A DNA stretch of 7,288 nucleotides from JAYUHK01 sp043767025 (GCA_043767025.1 JAYUHK010000204.1:1-7288); one strand, 5' to 3'; positions 1 through 5,827 are shown, counted from the first letter of the stretch. Numbers and translations: made by a program. Notes: generated by a model not told the origin, from the letters alone.

Positions 1-571
1 TGATGCCAAATTCTTGCCGATGAACAGACTCGCCACAGACTATTTGTACGCCGTCTTCGAAGCTAATTTTTTTTACTTTTTCAGTGTTTATCTCTGTCAC
101 AAACACATTTCCTTTTTCAGTAAATGCAACCGAGTTATTGCTCGCAAAATCTAAATTTTCAGCATTTTCGTTCCAAGAAATAATTTTAGAAATTACTTTT
201 TTTGTCACATTAAACTTTAAAAGTGAATTTTTTTCCTGAAAAGTGAACTCATCTTCGTTATCTGACCACGTCACAGATGGAATATTTTTCTTTATTTCAC
301 TCGCAAAATTTGGTACCAATACAGCATTAAATTCCTCCAAAGTCAAGAGTGTCGCAGTGCTACCAGAGGACACATTTCTGACTACCAACGATTTTGTGGC
401 GGCATCTATGTAGGTGTAATTGTTGCTTTTTCCTTGAAAAGTAAGCTGCGAAAGCGGCTTGGGGCGAAGTGCAGTATTGAGATAATCTTCGATGACAAGT
501 TGTTTTTGTTGTGCAAAAACCAACTCCTGCATAGAGCTTAAAAACAATAAAAGATAAATAAATTTTTTCAT
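1..571 (-). CDS. Dipeptidyl peptidase IV-like S9B serine peptidase, N-terminal part (runs off left edge)
   Basis: My translation of the minus strand from the ATG at 571-569 gives 190 uninterrupted residues up to the window edge, so the gene's 3' part is missing here. Residues 1-20 are a typical signal peptide: Lys-Lys, then a hydrophobic run ending in VFA before QQ, which suggests export to the periplasm or outer membrane. The rest matches the start of the DPP-IV beta-propeller domain. The strongest marker is at residues 182-190, SVHRQEFGI, corresponding to the HRNEFGI stretch that precedes GTFWSP in Bacteroidota S9B enzymes. Residues 148-160 (VAFTEKGNVFVTE) fit a propeller blade. The family removes X-Pro or X-Ala dipeptides from peptide N-termini; its Ser-Asp-His triad lies in the C-terminal hydrolase domain, which is outside this window. 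It lies 21 bp downstream of the NlpC/P60 gene on the same strand and is probably co-transcribed with it. Confidence 0.85.
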   Translation of the reverse strand, partial: MKKFIYLLLFLSSMQELVFAQQKQLVIEDYLNTALRPKPLSQLTFQGKSNNYTYIDAATKSLVVRNVSSGSTATLLTLEEFNAVLVPNFASEIKKNIPSVTWSDNEDEFTFQEKNSLLKFNVTKKVISKIISWNENAENLDFASNNSVAFTEKGNVFVTEINTEKVKKISFEDGVQIVCGESVHRQEFGI

Positions 572-592
572 AAATAATTGATAATCAATTTA

Positions 593-1462
593 TTAAAATA
601 AATTAAATTGAAATGTTGATTCGTTGTATTCGATTTCAGATTTTATTAGATTCGGTAAACTGCTTGGATTTATTTTGTCAAAAACAGGTAAAATCCGCTT
701 TATCATTCGGAGTGAATGAGAATATTTTTCAGTTTCGACATTCCAGATTCCAGCCCTATCTAATGTGTCTATCCGCACGCAACCCGATGCGTGGATAATT
801 TGATTTTCGGGAAGTATGATTCCGACATGGATTATTTTTCCTTTCGGATTGTCAAAAAAAGCCAAATCGCCAGTTTGAGTTTCTTCTAAAAATGCAATTT
901 CGCCTCCATTTTTTACCTGTTCTGCCGCGTCACGTTTGAGCTTTATTCCTAAAATTTTATAAACCATCTGCGTAAATCCCGAACAATCTATCCCAAATGG
1001 CGAGCGTCCGCCCCAAAGATAGGGCGCATAAAGGTATTTGCGCACGATTTTTTGAACCAAATCCTCCGAAATAAGAGGAAGCCGGGACGGTAGGACAGCA
1101 CCGCTGAAAGCATAATTTATGCCCTGAAACACAAAACTCAACCCGTCGAAATGCGGCAGAGTAGAGCCTAACAGAATCGGCAGCGCAAATTGAGGCGTAA
1201 GCGCAGGCTGCACGAGCTCGAGCGAAATGTCATAATTTTGCTGTATTGTGACTATATTTTCCTCTTCGATGCTTGTAATTTGCTTGGCATCTAACCAGCC
1301 TTCGTAGCCGTCCCAAAGGCAGCACACACGAAGCCAGTTGCCGTTATTTTCCAAAATTTCGACTTCTTCCCCAAACAAAATCTGTGACACCATTTCAGAG
1401 GCATCGCTTGAAGTTTTTCGCAATGGGACGACACTTAATTGAGCGGCGGCGTATTTTTTCAT
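593..1462 (-). CDS. SH3b-NlpC/P60 cysteine peptidase (C40 family, YkfC-like)
   Basis: 289 residues. Residues about 8-65 form a bacterial SH3 domain (LSVVPLRKTSSDASEMVSQ, then GYEGWLD); residues about 75-130 are a second, weaker SH3-like or linker segment; residues about 132-256 are the NlpC/P60 domain. The catalytic residues are visible: Cys160 in GIDCSGF, His212 in IIHVGII and a third polar residue, His224 in IIHASG. PYLWGGRS (147-154) is the usual substrate-pocket strand. Family members of this architecture, such as YkfC, cleave the gamma-D-Glu/diamino-acid bond of L-Ala-gamma-D-Glu-containing murein peptides. There is no signal peptide: SH3 sequence begins almost at the N-terminus, so a cytoplasmic role in muropeptide recycling is plausible. 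The C-terminus carries about 30 extra residues past the usual end near RMIKRIL. It is the first gene of a minus-strand pair with the dipeptidyl peptidase, which could process released peptides further. No clear ribosome binding site is seen, which is normal in this phylum. Confidence 0.9.
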   Translation of the reverse strand: MKKYAAAQLSVVPLRKTSSDASEMVSQILFGEEVEILENNGNWLRVCCLWDGYEGWLDAKQITSIEEENIVTIQQNYDISLELVQPALTPQFALPILLGSTLPHFDGLSFVFQGINYAFSGAVLPSRLPLISEDLVQKIVRKYLYAPYLWGGRSPFGIDCSGFTQMVYKILGIKLKRDAAEQVKNGGEIAFLEETQTGDLAFFDNPKGKIIHVGIILPENQIIHASGCVRIDTLDRAGIWNVETEKYSHSLRMIKRILPVFDKINPSSLPNLIKSEIEYNESTFQFNLF

Positions 1463-1482
1463 ATCCGTATCAAATCAAAGCC

Positions 1483-1490
1483 CAAAAATA
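1483..1490 (-). promoter_or_regulatory. Possible -7 element for the NlpC/P60-DPP unit
   Basis: On the minus strand this reads TATTTTTG, matching the Bacteroidota -7 consensus TAnnTTTG, and it ends 20 nt before the ATG at 1462. That would give a leader of roughly 15 nt. No TTTG or TTG is found at the expected distance upstream (around 1508-1512), so only half of a promoter is supported. Confidence 0.3.
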
Positions 1491-1551
1491 CTAATAATTG
1501 TTATGTTTCGTTCCATAGGAATGAAGAAAAAATAAAGTACTCAATTTTTTC

Positions 1552-1569
1552 CAATCAATGCAATCAATA
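1552..1569. repeat. Two tandem 9-bp repeats (CAATCAATR x2)
   Basis: CAATCAATG at 1552-1560 is followed directly by CAATCAATA at 1561-1569. The pair lies 7 bp before the large palindrome in the divergent intergenic region. A regulator-binding site is possible, but two short copies in AT-rich DNA can also arise by chance. Confidence 0.5.
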
Positions 1570-1576
1570 ACAAGGC

Positions 1577-1615
1577 ATTTTTTCGTTACAACACTGGGCG
1601 TTGAAACGAAAAAAT
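1577..1615. repeat. Long imperfect palindrome in the divergent intergenic region
   Basis: The left arm 1577-1587 (ATTTTTTCGTT) is the exact reverse complement of 1605-1615. After one A/A mismatch (1588 and 1604), CAAC at 1589-1592 pairs with GTTG at 1600-1603, leaving a 7-nt loop ACTGGGC. That gives 15 base pairs in all. On either strand the U-rich arm comes first and the A-rich arm last, the reverse of an intrinsic terminator, and no gene points into the site. It is better read as a palindromic protein-binding site, a cruciform or RNA structural element, or a remnant of a small repeat. Confidence 0.75.
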
Positions 1616-1688
1616 AACGCAGTAATTGGTTGTAATTTAGCAAAAAAAATAAGTAGTTTGTTTTAGACGCGTTCCTAATCTAAAAAAA

Positions 1689-1718
1689 TTTGTTTTTGTT
1701 ATTATTGCGTTACCTTTG
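1689..1718 (+). promoter_or_regulatory. Bacteroidota-type promoter for the PorP/SprF gene and probably downstream genes
   Basis: TTTG at 1689-1692 and TACCTTTG at 1711-1718 are separated by 18 nt. They match the -33 (TTTG) and -7 (TAnnTTTG) elements used by the primary sigma factor in this phylum. Transcription should begin near 1723-1726, giving a leader of about 25 nt before the ATG at 1749. The upstream TTG codon at 1716 overlaps the -7 box and so cannot be the real translation start. Confidence 0.75.
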
Positions 1719-1748
1719 TGGCGTGTTTTTTGTCATACCATACATACT

Positions 1749-2789
1749 ATGAAGAATTTTTTTATTTCCCTTACTTTTTTATTGCTTTCTTTTGCGCAAG
1801 CGAATGGGCAAGATAGGCATTTTTCGCAATTTTATGCCGCGCCACTTCTCCTGAATCCAGCTCTTACGGGAGCTTTTGACGGAAAATATCGTGTGAATAT
1901 GATTTACCGCGACCAGTGGCGAGGCGTTCTTGACCAACCATTCAAAACTTTTGCGGCGAATTTTGACCTTCGCTTTCCGCTCACTTCAGTGATGCAGTCC
2001 AAAGACGCAGCGGGTTTGGGAATTACTTTTTATTCGGACAAAGTCGGAAATTTAGATTTTAATACCAATTCGATTATCATTTCGGGTTCGTTTCACAAGT
2101 CCCTCAATCCTCAAAATAGTCAATATTTATCCGTTGGGGTTCAGGGCGGTATCTCTCAAAGAAACGTAAATTACGAAAATTTTACGTTTCAAGACCAATT
2201 CAACGGTCTGACTGGTTACACGTTTCCGACGGGTGAGCTGTTGCCCGAAAATAGTTTTGCCTTCGGCGATTTGTCGGTTGGGCTGAATTATAGTTTTGCG
2301 CCCAAAGACGGCGTAGGATTTTTTGCGGGAGTCGCAATGTACCACATTTTGCAGCCCAAAATCACTTTTTATGACGCTGCGAAAGGCGGAAATGCCATCC
2401 TTCCACGTCGAATTTCGGCGCAAACGAGCGCGAATATTCCTTTGAGCGGTTCGGTCAATTTTTCGCCCCGACTGTTGGTGCAGCTTCAAAATAAGCACTT
2501 GGAACTCAATGCAGGCAGCAATTTCAGGATTCAGCTTTCGGAGGATAACAGGACGGCACTCAATCTCGGCATTTGGGCGCGCCCTGTAAAGACGTATCAA
2601 AACAAGTTAGAACTCGACGCACTGATAGGTCAGTTGGGTTTTGAGTATGAAAGTCTGCTTTTTGGCTTCGCCTATGATGCTAATTTGTCGTCGTATGCGA
2701 CGTACAAAAAAGGTCAAGGAGCGTTTGAAATTTCGGTCACTTACATCGGAAATTACGACAACGATGACAAAATGTGTCCAAGTTTTTAG
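1749..2789 (+). CDS. PorP/SprF family type IX secretion-associated outer-membrane protein
   Basis: 346 residues from the ATG at 1749. The frame opens further upstream at a TTG (1716), but that codon lies inside the promoter, and the signal peptide begins at 1749: MKNFF, a hydrophobic core, then cleavage near ANG before QD (about residue 20). The family's N-terminal hallmark is clear at residues 24-41 (HFSQFYAAPLLLNPALTG), followed by YRDQWR at 53-58. The rest is rich in alternating aromatic and polar strands and glycine, as in a beta-barrel, and ends in MCPSF, like the CPxF end seen in many homologues. Members are outer-membrane partners of type IX secretion and gliding; many are encoded beside a giant surface adhesin that they help anchor. 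No such adhesin gene is in this window, so this copy looks like an orphan. A good promoter lies directly upstream. Confidence 0.92.
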   Translation: MKNFFISLTFLLLSFAQANGQDRHFSQFYAAPLLLNPALTGAFDGKYRVNMIYRDQWRGVLDQPFKTFAANFDLRFPLTSVMQSKDAAGLGITFYSDKVGNLDFNTNSIIISGSFHKSLNPQNSQYLSVGVQGGISQRNVNYENFTFQDQFNGLTGYTFPTGELLPENSFAFGDLSVGLNYSFAPKDGVGFFAGVAMYHILQPKITFYDAAKGGNAILPRRISAQTSANIPLSGSVNFSPRLLVQLQNKHLELNAGSNFRIQLSEDNRTALNLGIWARPVKTYQNKLELDALIGQLGFEYESLLFGFAYDANLSSYATYKKGQGAFEISVTYIGNYDNDDKMCPSF

Positions 2790-2822
2790 AATTATCAACG
2801 TAAGTATAAAACTAAAAATTTT

Positions 2823-3257
2823 TTGAAAAATATCCAAGAAATACGAGATTTGGCAGCTCATCGAGTTGTGGAAGCTGAATATTTGATGCAAAGTACGGAC
2901 AATGATTTTTCGGCTGTAGCGTTCTATTTGGCGGGCTACGCAGTAGAGCTGACGCTGAAAGCTCGTATTTGTGAGTTGTTTGGAAGAGAAGATTTTTTTG
3001 GTACCGTGAGGGGAAAAACCTCAACTGCATTCAAAATTCACGATATAGAGGAATTGTTTTTCTTATCGGGAGCAACAAAAATATACAACGAGCAAACCGA
3101 TAAAGGTTTCGCTATAAAAGAAGCCTACAATGAAGTCCTAAAATGGAACGAATCATCGAGGTACGAACCACCAAACTCTTTTAGTCGAACTGATGTTTTA
3201 GAATTTATTGAATCCGTTAAAAAATTAATAGTATGGATACAGGAGCAAAAAGTATGA
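2823..3257 (+). CDS. Small HEPN-domain protein, copy A
   Basis: 144 residues, almost entirely one HEPN-like helical domain. Residues 33-48 (AFYLAGYAVELTLKAR) are the typical HEPN helix, AFKIHDIEELFFLSG (69-83) matches the usual HD-L-L-G helix, and KWNESSRY (107-114) matches the common W-x-x-x-x-RY segment. Many HEPN proteins are RNases or toxins using an Rx4-6H motif in the last helices; none is present there, so catalysis is doubtful and an RNA- or protein-binding role is possible. The start is a TTG conserved at the same place in copy B; the next Met is residue 22, inside the conserved block, so TTG is preferred. The gene begins 33 bp after PorP, in the same frame as PorP with only its TAG between the two coding stretches. 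Its 3' end overlaps the partner gene. Confidence 0.8.
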   Translation: MKNIQEIRDLAAHRVVEAEYLMQSTDNDFSAVAFYLAGYAVELTLKARICELFGREDFFGTVRGKTSTAFKIHDIEELFFLSGATKIYNEQTDKGFAIKEAYNEVLKWNESSRYEPPNSFSRTDVLEFIESVKKLIVWIQEQKV

Positions 3258-3667
3258 CCATCGAGCAAGTCAAAAATGCTTTTCTTGACAGGTCGGACTC
3301 AATTTTAAAAAATTATAATCCATCTCCTGACAATTTTGAAGATGGAGTCCACCAAAATTTCGATATGTTTGTTGGACTCAAACCAGTACTTTCTTTTGAC
3401 GTAGGACCTCCCTACCGTTTGCAGGTTTATGCGCCAGCATTTATAAAGGTAATGAAAGATAGGAAAGAAAGACCGCTGCGTACGCTTATTCATTTTTTAG
3501 CAAAAAAGTTGGATAAAGAGATTTTTCGCCCAATTCATATCGTGGAAATACTCGATAGCATAGACGAAATTGATTGCATCAAAGAAGACGAAATCATTAA
3601 CACCATTGGGCTGGAGTTGCCCGCCCGAAGACCAAAACAGGGTTTTTCTATTTTTGACATGTTTTAA
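3233..3667 (+). CDS. Unrecognised HEPN-associated partner protein, copy A
   Basis: 144 residues; I do not recognise the family. It has no signal peptide or membrane segment. The central motif FVGLKP (46-51), followed by LQVYAP (63-68), is shared with copy B. Residues 111-144 are identical to the end of copy B: an acidic stretch (DEIDCIKEDE), an Ile-rich helix-like part, a basic ARRPK, and the tail QGFSIFDMF. There is no nucleotidyltransferase GS...DxD motif as in MNT antitoxins. The start at 3233 overlaps the HEPN gene by 25 bp and corresponds exactly to copy B's only possible start. The ATG at 3254 is a real alternative: it forms an ATGA overlap with the HEPN stop and has AGGAG 8 nt upstream. 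The overlap implies translational coupling and a shared job with HEPN A. An antitoxin or immunity-like role is only a guess. Confidence 0.75.
   Translation: MDTGAKSMTIEQVKNAFLDRSDSILKNYNPSPDNFEDGVHQNFDMFVGLKPVLSFDVGPPYRLQVYAPAFIKVMKDRKERPLRTLIHFLAKKLDKEIFRPIHIVEILDSIDEIDCIKEDEIINTIGLELPARRPKQGFSIFDMF
3563..3667 (+). repeat. Near-identical 3' repeat, first copy (partner A tail)
   Basis: This 105-bp stretch (34 codons and stop) matches 4414-4518 with 3 differences: CAG/CAA, TTT/TTC and GAC/GAT, all silent. The identity begins abruptly: the codon just before it (ATA here, GAA in copy B) and most upstream sequence differ. Both copies continue into an A-run after the stop. Confidence 0.9.
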
Positions 3668-3691
3668 AAAAAAGTTTAAAACTAAAAATCT

Positions 3692-4129
3692 TTGAAAAAT
3701 ATCCAAGAAATACGAGATTTGGCGGCTCTGCGCATTGCGGAAGCGGAATATTTGATGCAAAATAAGAGCAATGATTTTTCGGCTGCCGCGTTCTACTTGG
3801 CGGGCTACGCAGTGGAGCTGACTCTGAAAGCTCGCATTTGTGAGTTGTTAGATGCAGACGAATTTTATAAGGAAGGCAGCGAATACGCTGGTCATTCTGC
3901 GGCATTCAAAATCCATAAGATTGATAAATTAATCGTACTTGCAGGACTGCAAAAGAAAATTACGGCAGAAAAAAAGCAAAACAAAAAATTTAAGAATACA
4001 GTTTCGTCGGTAGTATATTGGAAAGAAACATCGCGGTACGAATTATCCACCTCTAAATTAGAATCTGAAGAATTTATAAAAAATGTAAAAATATTTATTC
4101 AATGGATAGAGCAACAAAAAATAACTTAA
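3692..4129 (+). CDS. Small HEPN-domain protein, copy B
   Basis: 145 residues, paralogue of the HEPN protein at 2823-3257. Residues 1-52 differ from copy A at only 7 positions (H13L, V15I, V16A, S24N, T25K, D26S, V32A), including an unchanged AFYLAGYAVELTLKAR helix. After residue 52 identity falls to scattered conserved positions: FKIH (72-75), L..LAG (80-85), W110, E-x-SRYE (112-117), FI..VK (128-133) and WI.QQK (138-143). Residues 87-102 are very Lys-rich, unlike copy A. No Rx4-6H motif is present. The TTG start has the same context as in copy A (AAAACTAAAAAT, then TTTG), 24 bp after the partner A stop. The 3' end overlaps the partner B gene by 28 bp. Copy B is probably functional, as its frame is intact. 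Confidence 0.8.
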   Translation: MKNIQEIRDLAALRIAEAEYLMQNKSNDFSAAAFYLAGYAVELTLKARICELLDADEFYKEGSEYAGHSAAFKIHKIDKLIVLAGLQKKITAEKKQNKKFKNTVSSVVYWKETSRYELSTSKLESEEFIKNVKIFIQWIEQQKIT

Positions 4130-4518
4130 AAAAAGAATATGAGCTTGCGCTAAAATCCTTATTTCCTATGTATGCACCCTCAGACGATGCTACAGGCTTG
4201 GCAAAACCTAATTTGGGCGAATGTTTCGTTGGGCTGAAACCTGCGGATAACTCTGGAAGTCTTTTTAATCTTCAAGTGTATGCACCTCAAATCATTGCAA
4301 AAATGTATCAAAATCAGCAGTATCCATTTTATGTTATTTTAGGGCATCTTCGCACACATACATCACAAGAAGCCGATGATGCTATTTATGTTTTAGAAAT
4401 CTGTGATACGGAAGACGAAATTGATTGCATCAAAGAAGACGAAATCATTAACACCATTGGGCTGGAGTTGCCCGCCCGAAGACCAAAACAAGGTTTTTCT
4501 ATTTTCGATATGTTTTAA
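4102..4518 (+). CDS. Unrecognised HEPN-associated partner protein, copy B
   Basis: 138 residues, paralogue of the protein at 3233-3667; family not recognised. The shared core motif is FVGLKP (42-47), then LQVYAP (57-62) followed by an Ile/Met helix. Residues 105-138 are identical to copy A. The N-terminal 40 residues and residues about 63-104 are strongly diverged; copy B has HLRTHTSQEADD where copy A has a Lys-rich segment. The ATG at 4102 is the only plausible start, because the frame has no GTG, TTG or ATG in the next 20 codons. It lies inside the HEPN B gene, formed out of frame from its Gln-Trp-Ile codons, so the two products are encoded in overlapping frames. It ends 9 bp before the next gene, after an A-run and with no visible terminator. 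Confidence 0.75.
   Translation: MDRATKNNLKKEYELALKSLFPMYAPSDDATGLAKPNLGECFVGLKPADNSGSLFNLQVYAPQIIAKMYQNQQYPFYVILGHLRTHTSQEADDAIYVLEICDTEDEIDCIKEDEIINTIGLELPARRPKQGFSIFDMF
4414..4518 (+). repeat. Near-identical 3' repeat, second copy (partner B tail)
   Basis: Second copy of the 105-bp direct repeat at 3563-3667, offset by 851 bp, with three silent substitutions. It is followed by an A-run and the start of the next gene instead of another HEPN unit. If further cassettes were once present on this side, no trace of them is visible. Confidence 0.9.
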
Positions 4519-4527
4519 AAAAAAAAT

Positions 4528-5811
4528 ATGAAACGCATTTTAGTTAGTTTAGTTATCGTCTTTTTTATCGCAAAACAAGCCAATGCAGCTTTTATTTTGC
4601 TGCCGATGGACGAAAAACAAAAAAATCACCTCAAAGCCTACGGCATCGCTTACTGGATACTCGGAAAAAATATTGACACTTGGTGGCTGCTCAACTATCG
4701 CGGCGGAAGTTTTGCCTTCCCCAGCTCGCCGACTTTTGAAAAAGAATGTCTGACCAGAGGCGTGAGCTATGAAGTCATTGCGGACGCACAATTTGTGAAA
4801 ATTCGGGAAGAAATCGCCAATCCAGAAGTCAATATGGACGCAATCAAACTCGAAAAAGCACCCAAAGTCGCCGTTTATACGCCCGACATCAACGAAAAAG
4901 GTGAGCGAATCAATCCTTGGGACGATGCCGTGACGCTCGTGCTGACCTACGCCGAAATTCCTTACGACCGTCTTTACGACGAGGAAATACTGAATGATAA
5001 ATTGCCAAAATACGACTGGCTGCACCTGCACCACGAAGATTTTACGGGACAATACGGCAAGTTTTATGCAAGCTATCACACAATGCCGTGGTACCGCGAA
5101 AATCAACGCCGCGCCGAAGCGTTAGCGACCCGTCTGGGCTTTCAAAAAGTGTCAAAACTAAAACTTGCGGTCGTCAATCGTGTCCGCGAATTTGTCGGTG
5201 GTGGCGGATTTATGTTTGCAATGTGTTCTGCCACAGACACTTGGGACATCGCCTCGGCAGCCGCAGGAACCGATATTTGCGAATCAATGTTCGACGGCGA
5301 CGGTGCTGACCCCAACGCGCAAGAAAAATTAGACTTTTCAAAAACTTTCGCCTTTCAGGATTTTCAACTCGTCAAAAATCCAATGACTTACGAATATTCG
5401 TCCATTGATAACAGTCCCGAAAACGGTCGCCGTGTCAATCCCGAGCAGGATTATTTCACACTTTTCGATTATTCCGCCAAGTGGGATCCCATTCCGACCA
5501 TGCTGACTCAAAATCACACTCGAACTATAAAGGGTTTTATGGGACAAACAACCGCTTTCGCCCGAAAATACATCAAGCCCGAAGTACTGATTTTGGGAGA
5601 AAATAAGCCCGCAGGCGAGGCGCGGCTGATACACAGTTCTTTTGGGCAAGGCACTTGGACTTTCTACGGCGGTCACGACCCCGAAGACTACCAACACAGA
5701 GTCGGCGACCCCGAAACCGACCTGAGTTTGCACCCCAATTCGCCCGGCTATCGCCTTATTTTGAACAATATTTTGTTTCCTGCTGCGAAGAAAAAACAAC
5801 GAAAAACTTAA
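4528..5811 (+). CDS. Secreted protein of the Bacteroidota 'asparagine synthetase B' label family (amidotransferase-like fold)
   Basis: 427 residues. Residues 1-20 are a clear signal peptide ending in ANA before AF. The N-terminal block FILLPMDEKQKNHLKAYG (22-39), WWLLNYRGGSF (52-62) and ECLTRGVSYEVI (73-84) match a Bacteroidota family that databases often call asparagine synthetase B. The label is doubtful: there is no N-terminal nucleophile Cys2 and no SGGLDS ATP-pyrophosphatase loop, and the protein is exported. Residues about 112-240 look like a class I glutamine-amidotransferase or ThuA-like Rossmann fold: KVAVYTPDI strand, YDWLHLHHEDF, and GGGFMFAMCSATDT with Cys233 at a nucleophile-elbow-like turn. 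A late conserved block is TWTFYGGHDPEDYQH (376-390). The true reaction is unknown. It sits 9 bp after the second HEPN cassette and 16 bp before the NamZ gene, so it is likely co-transcribed with NamZ and may act on envelope material. Confidence 0.8.
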   Translation: MKRILVSLVIVFFIAKQANAAFILLPMDEKQKNHLKAYGIAYWILGKNIDTWWLLNYRGGSFAFPSSPTFEKECLTRGVSYEVIADAQFVKIREEIANPEVNMDAIKLEKAPKVAVYTPDINEKGERINPWDDAVTLVLTYAEIPYDRLYDEEILNDKLPKYDWLHLHHEDFTGQYGKFYASYHTMPWYRENQRRAEALATRLGFQKVSKLKLAVVNRVREFVGGGGFMFAMCSATDTWDIASAAAGTDICESMFDGDGADPNAQEKLDFSKTFAFQDFQLVKNPMTYEYSSIDNSPENGRRVNPEQDYFTLFDYSAKWDPIPTMLTQNHTRTIKGFMGQTTAFARKYIKPEVLILGENKPAGEARLIHSSFGQGTWTFYGGHDPEDYQHRVGDPETDLSLHPNSPGYRLILNNILFPAAKKKQRKT

Positions 5812-5827
5812 AATTTGTGACAAAAAT

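Larger units (their letters stand above)
2804..4518 (+). repeat. Tandem duplication of a HEPN-partner two-gene module with constant ends and a variable core
   Basis: Copy A spans about 2804-3667 and copy B about 3674-4518. The 5' end of each unit (AAAACTAAAAAT leader plus the first 52 HEPN codons) is alike: by hand I count 17 differences in 156 nt. The 3' end (last 34 partner codons plus stop, 3563-3667 and 4414-4518) differs at only 3 of 105 positions, all synonymous. Between these ends the copies have diverged so far that only scattered protein motifs align. Spacing is 869-870 bp at the 5' repeats and 851 bp at the 3' repeats. The pattern suggests an old duplication with later recombination or gene conversion at the ends, or exchange of the core. 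Confidence 0.9.

Noticed and set aside
1577..1615. Bidirectional intrinsic terminator
   Set aside because: The arms have U before A on both strands, there is no trailing U-tract outside the stem, and no gene is transcribed into the site.
1716..1748. Longer PorP reading from a TTG at 1716
   Set aside because: That codon overlaps the -7 promoter element, and the extra 11 residues would precede a complete signal peptide.
2844..2861. R-x4-H at residues 8-13 of HEPN A (RDLAAH), formally matching the HEPN catalytic pattern
   Set aside because: It lies in the first helix, not in the late helices where the catalytic motif belongs, and copy B has Leu in place of the His.
3638..3664. Sliding-clamp-binding motif at the partner C-terminus (SIFDMF, compare QADMF)
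   Set aside because: The key Gln is not in register, and short motifs like this arise often by chance. It is worth a structural model but not an annotation.
3233..4518. Partner proteins as MNT nucleotidyltransferase antitoxins
   Set aside because: There is no GS...DxD active-site pattern in either copy.
3233..4518. Partner proteins as Imm8-like immunity proteins, suggested by the FVGLKP...LQVYAP pattern and the duplicated diverging copies
   Set aside because: The resemblance is only a loose pattern from memory, and no toxin gene is visible. A profile search would be needed before naming it.
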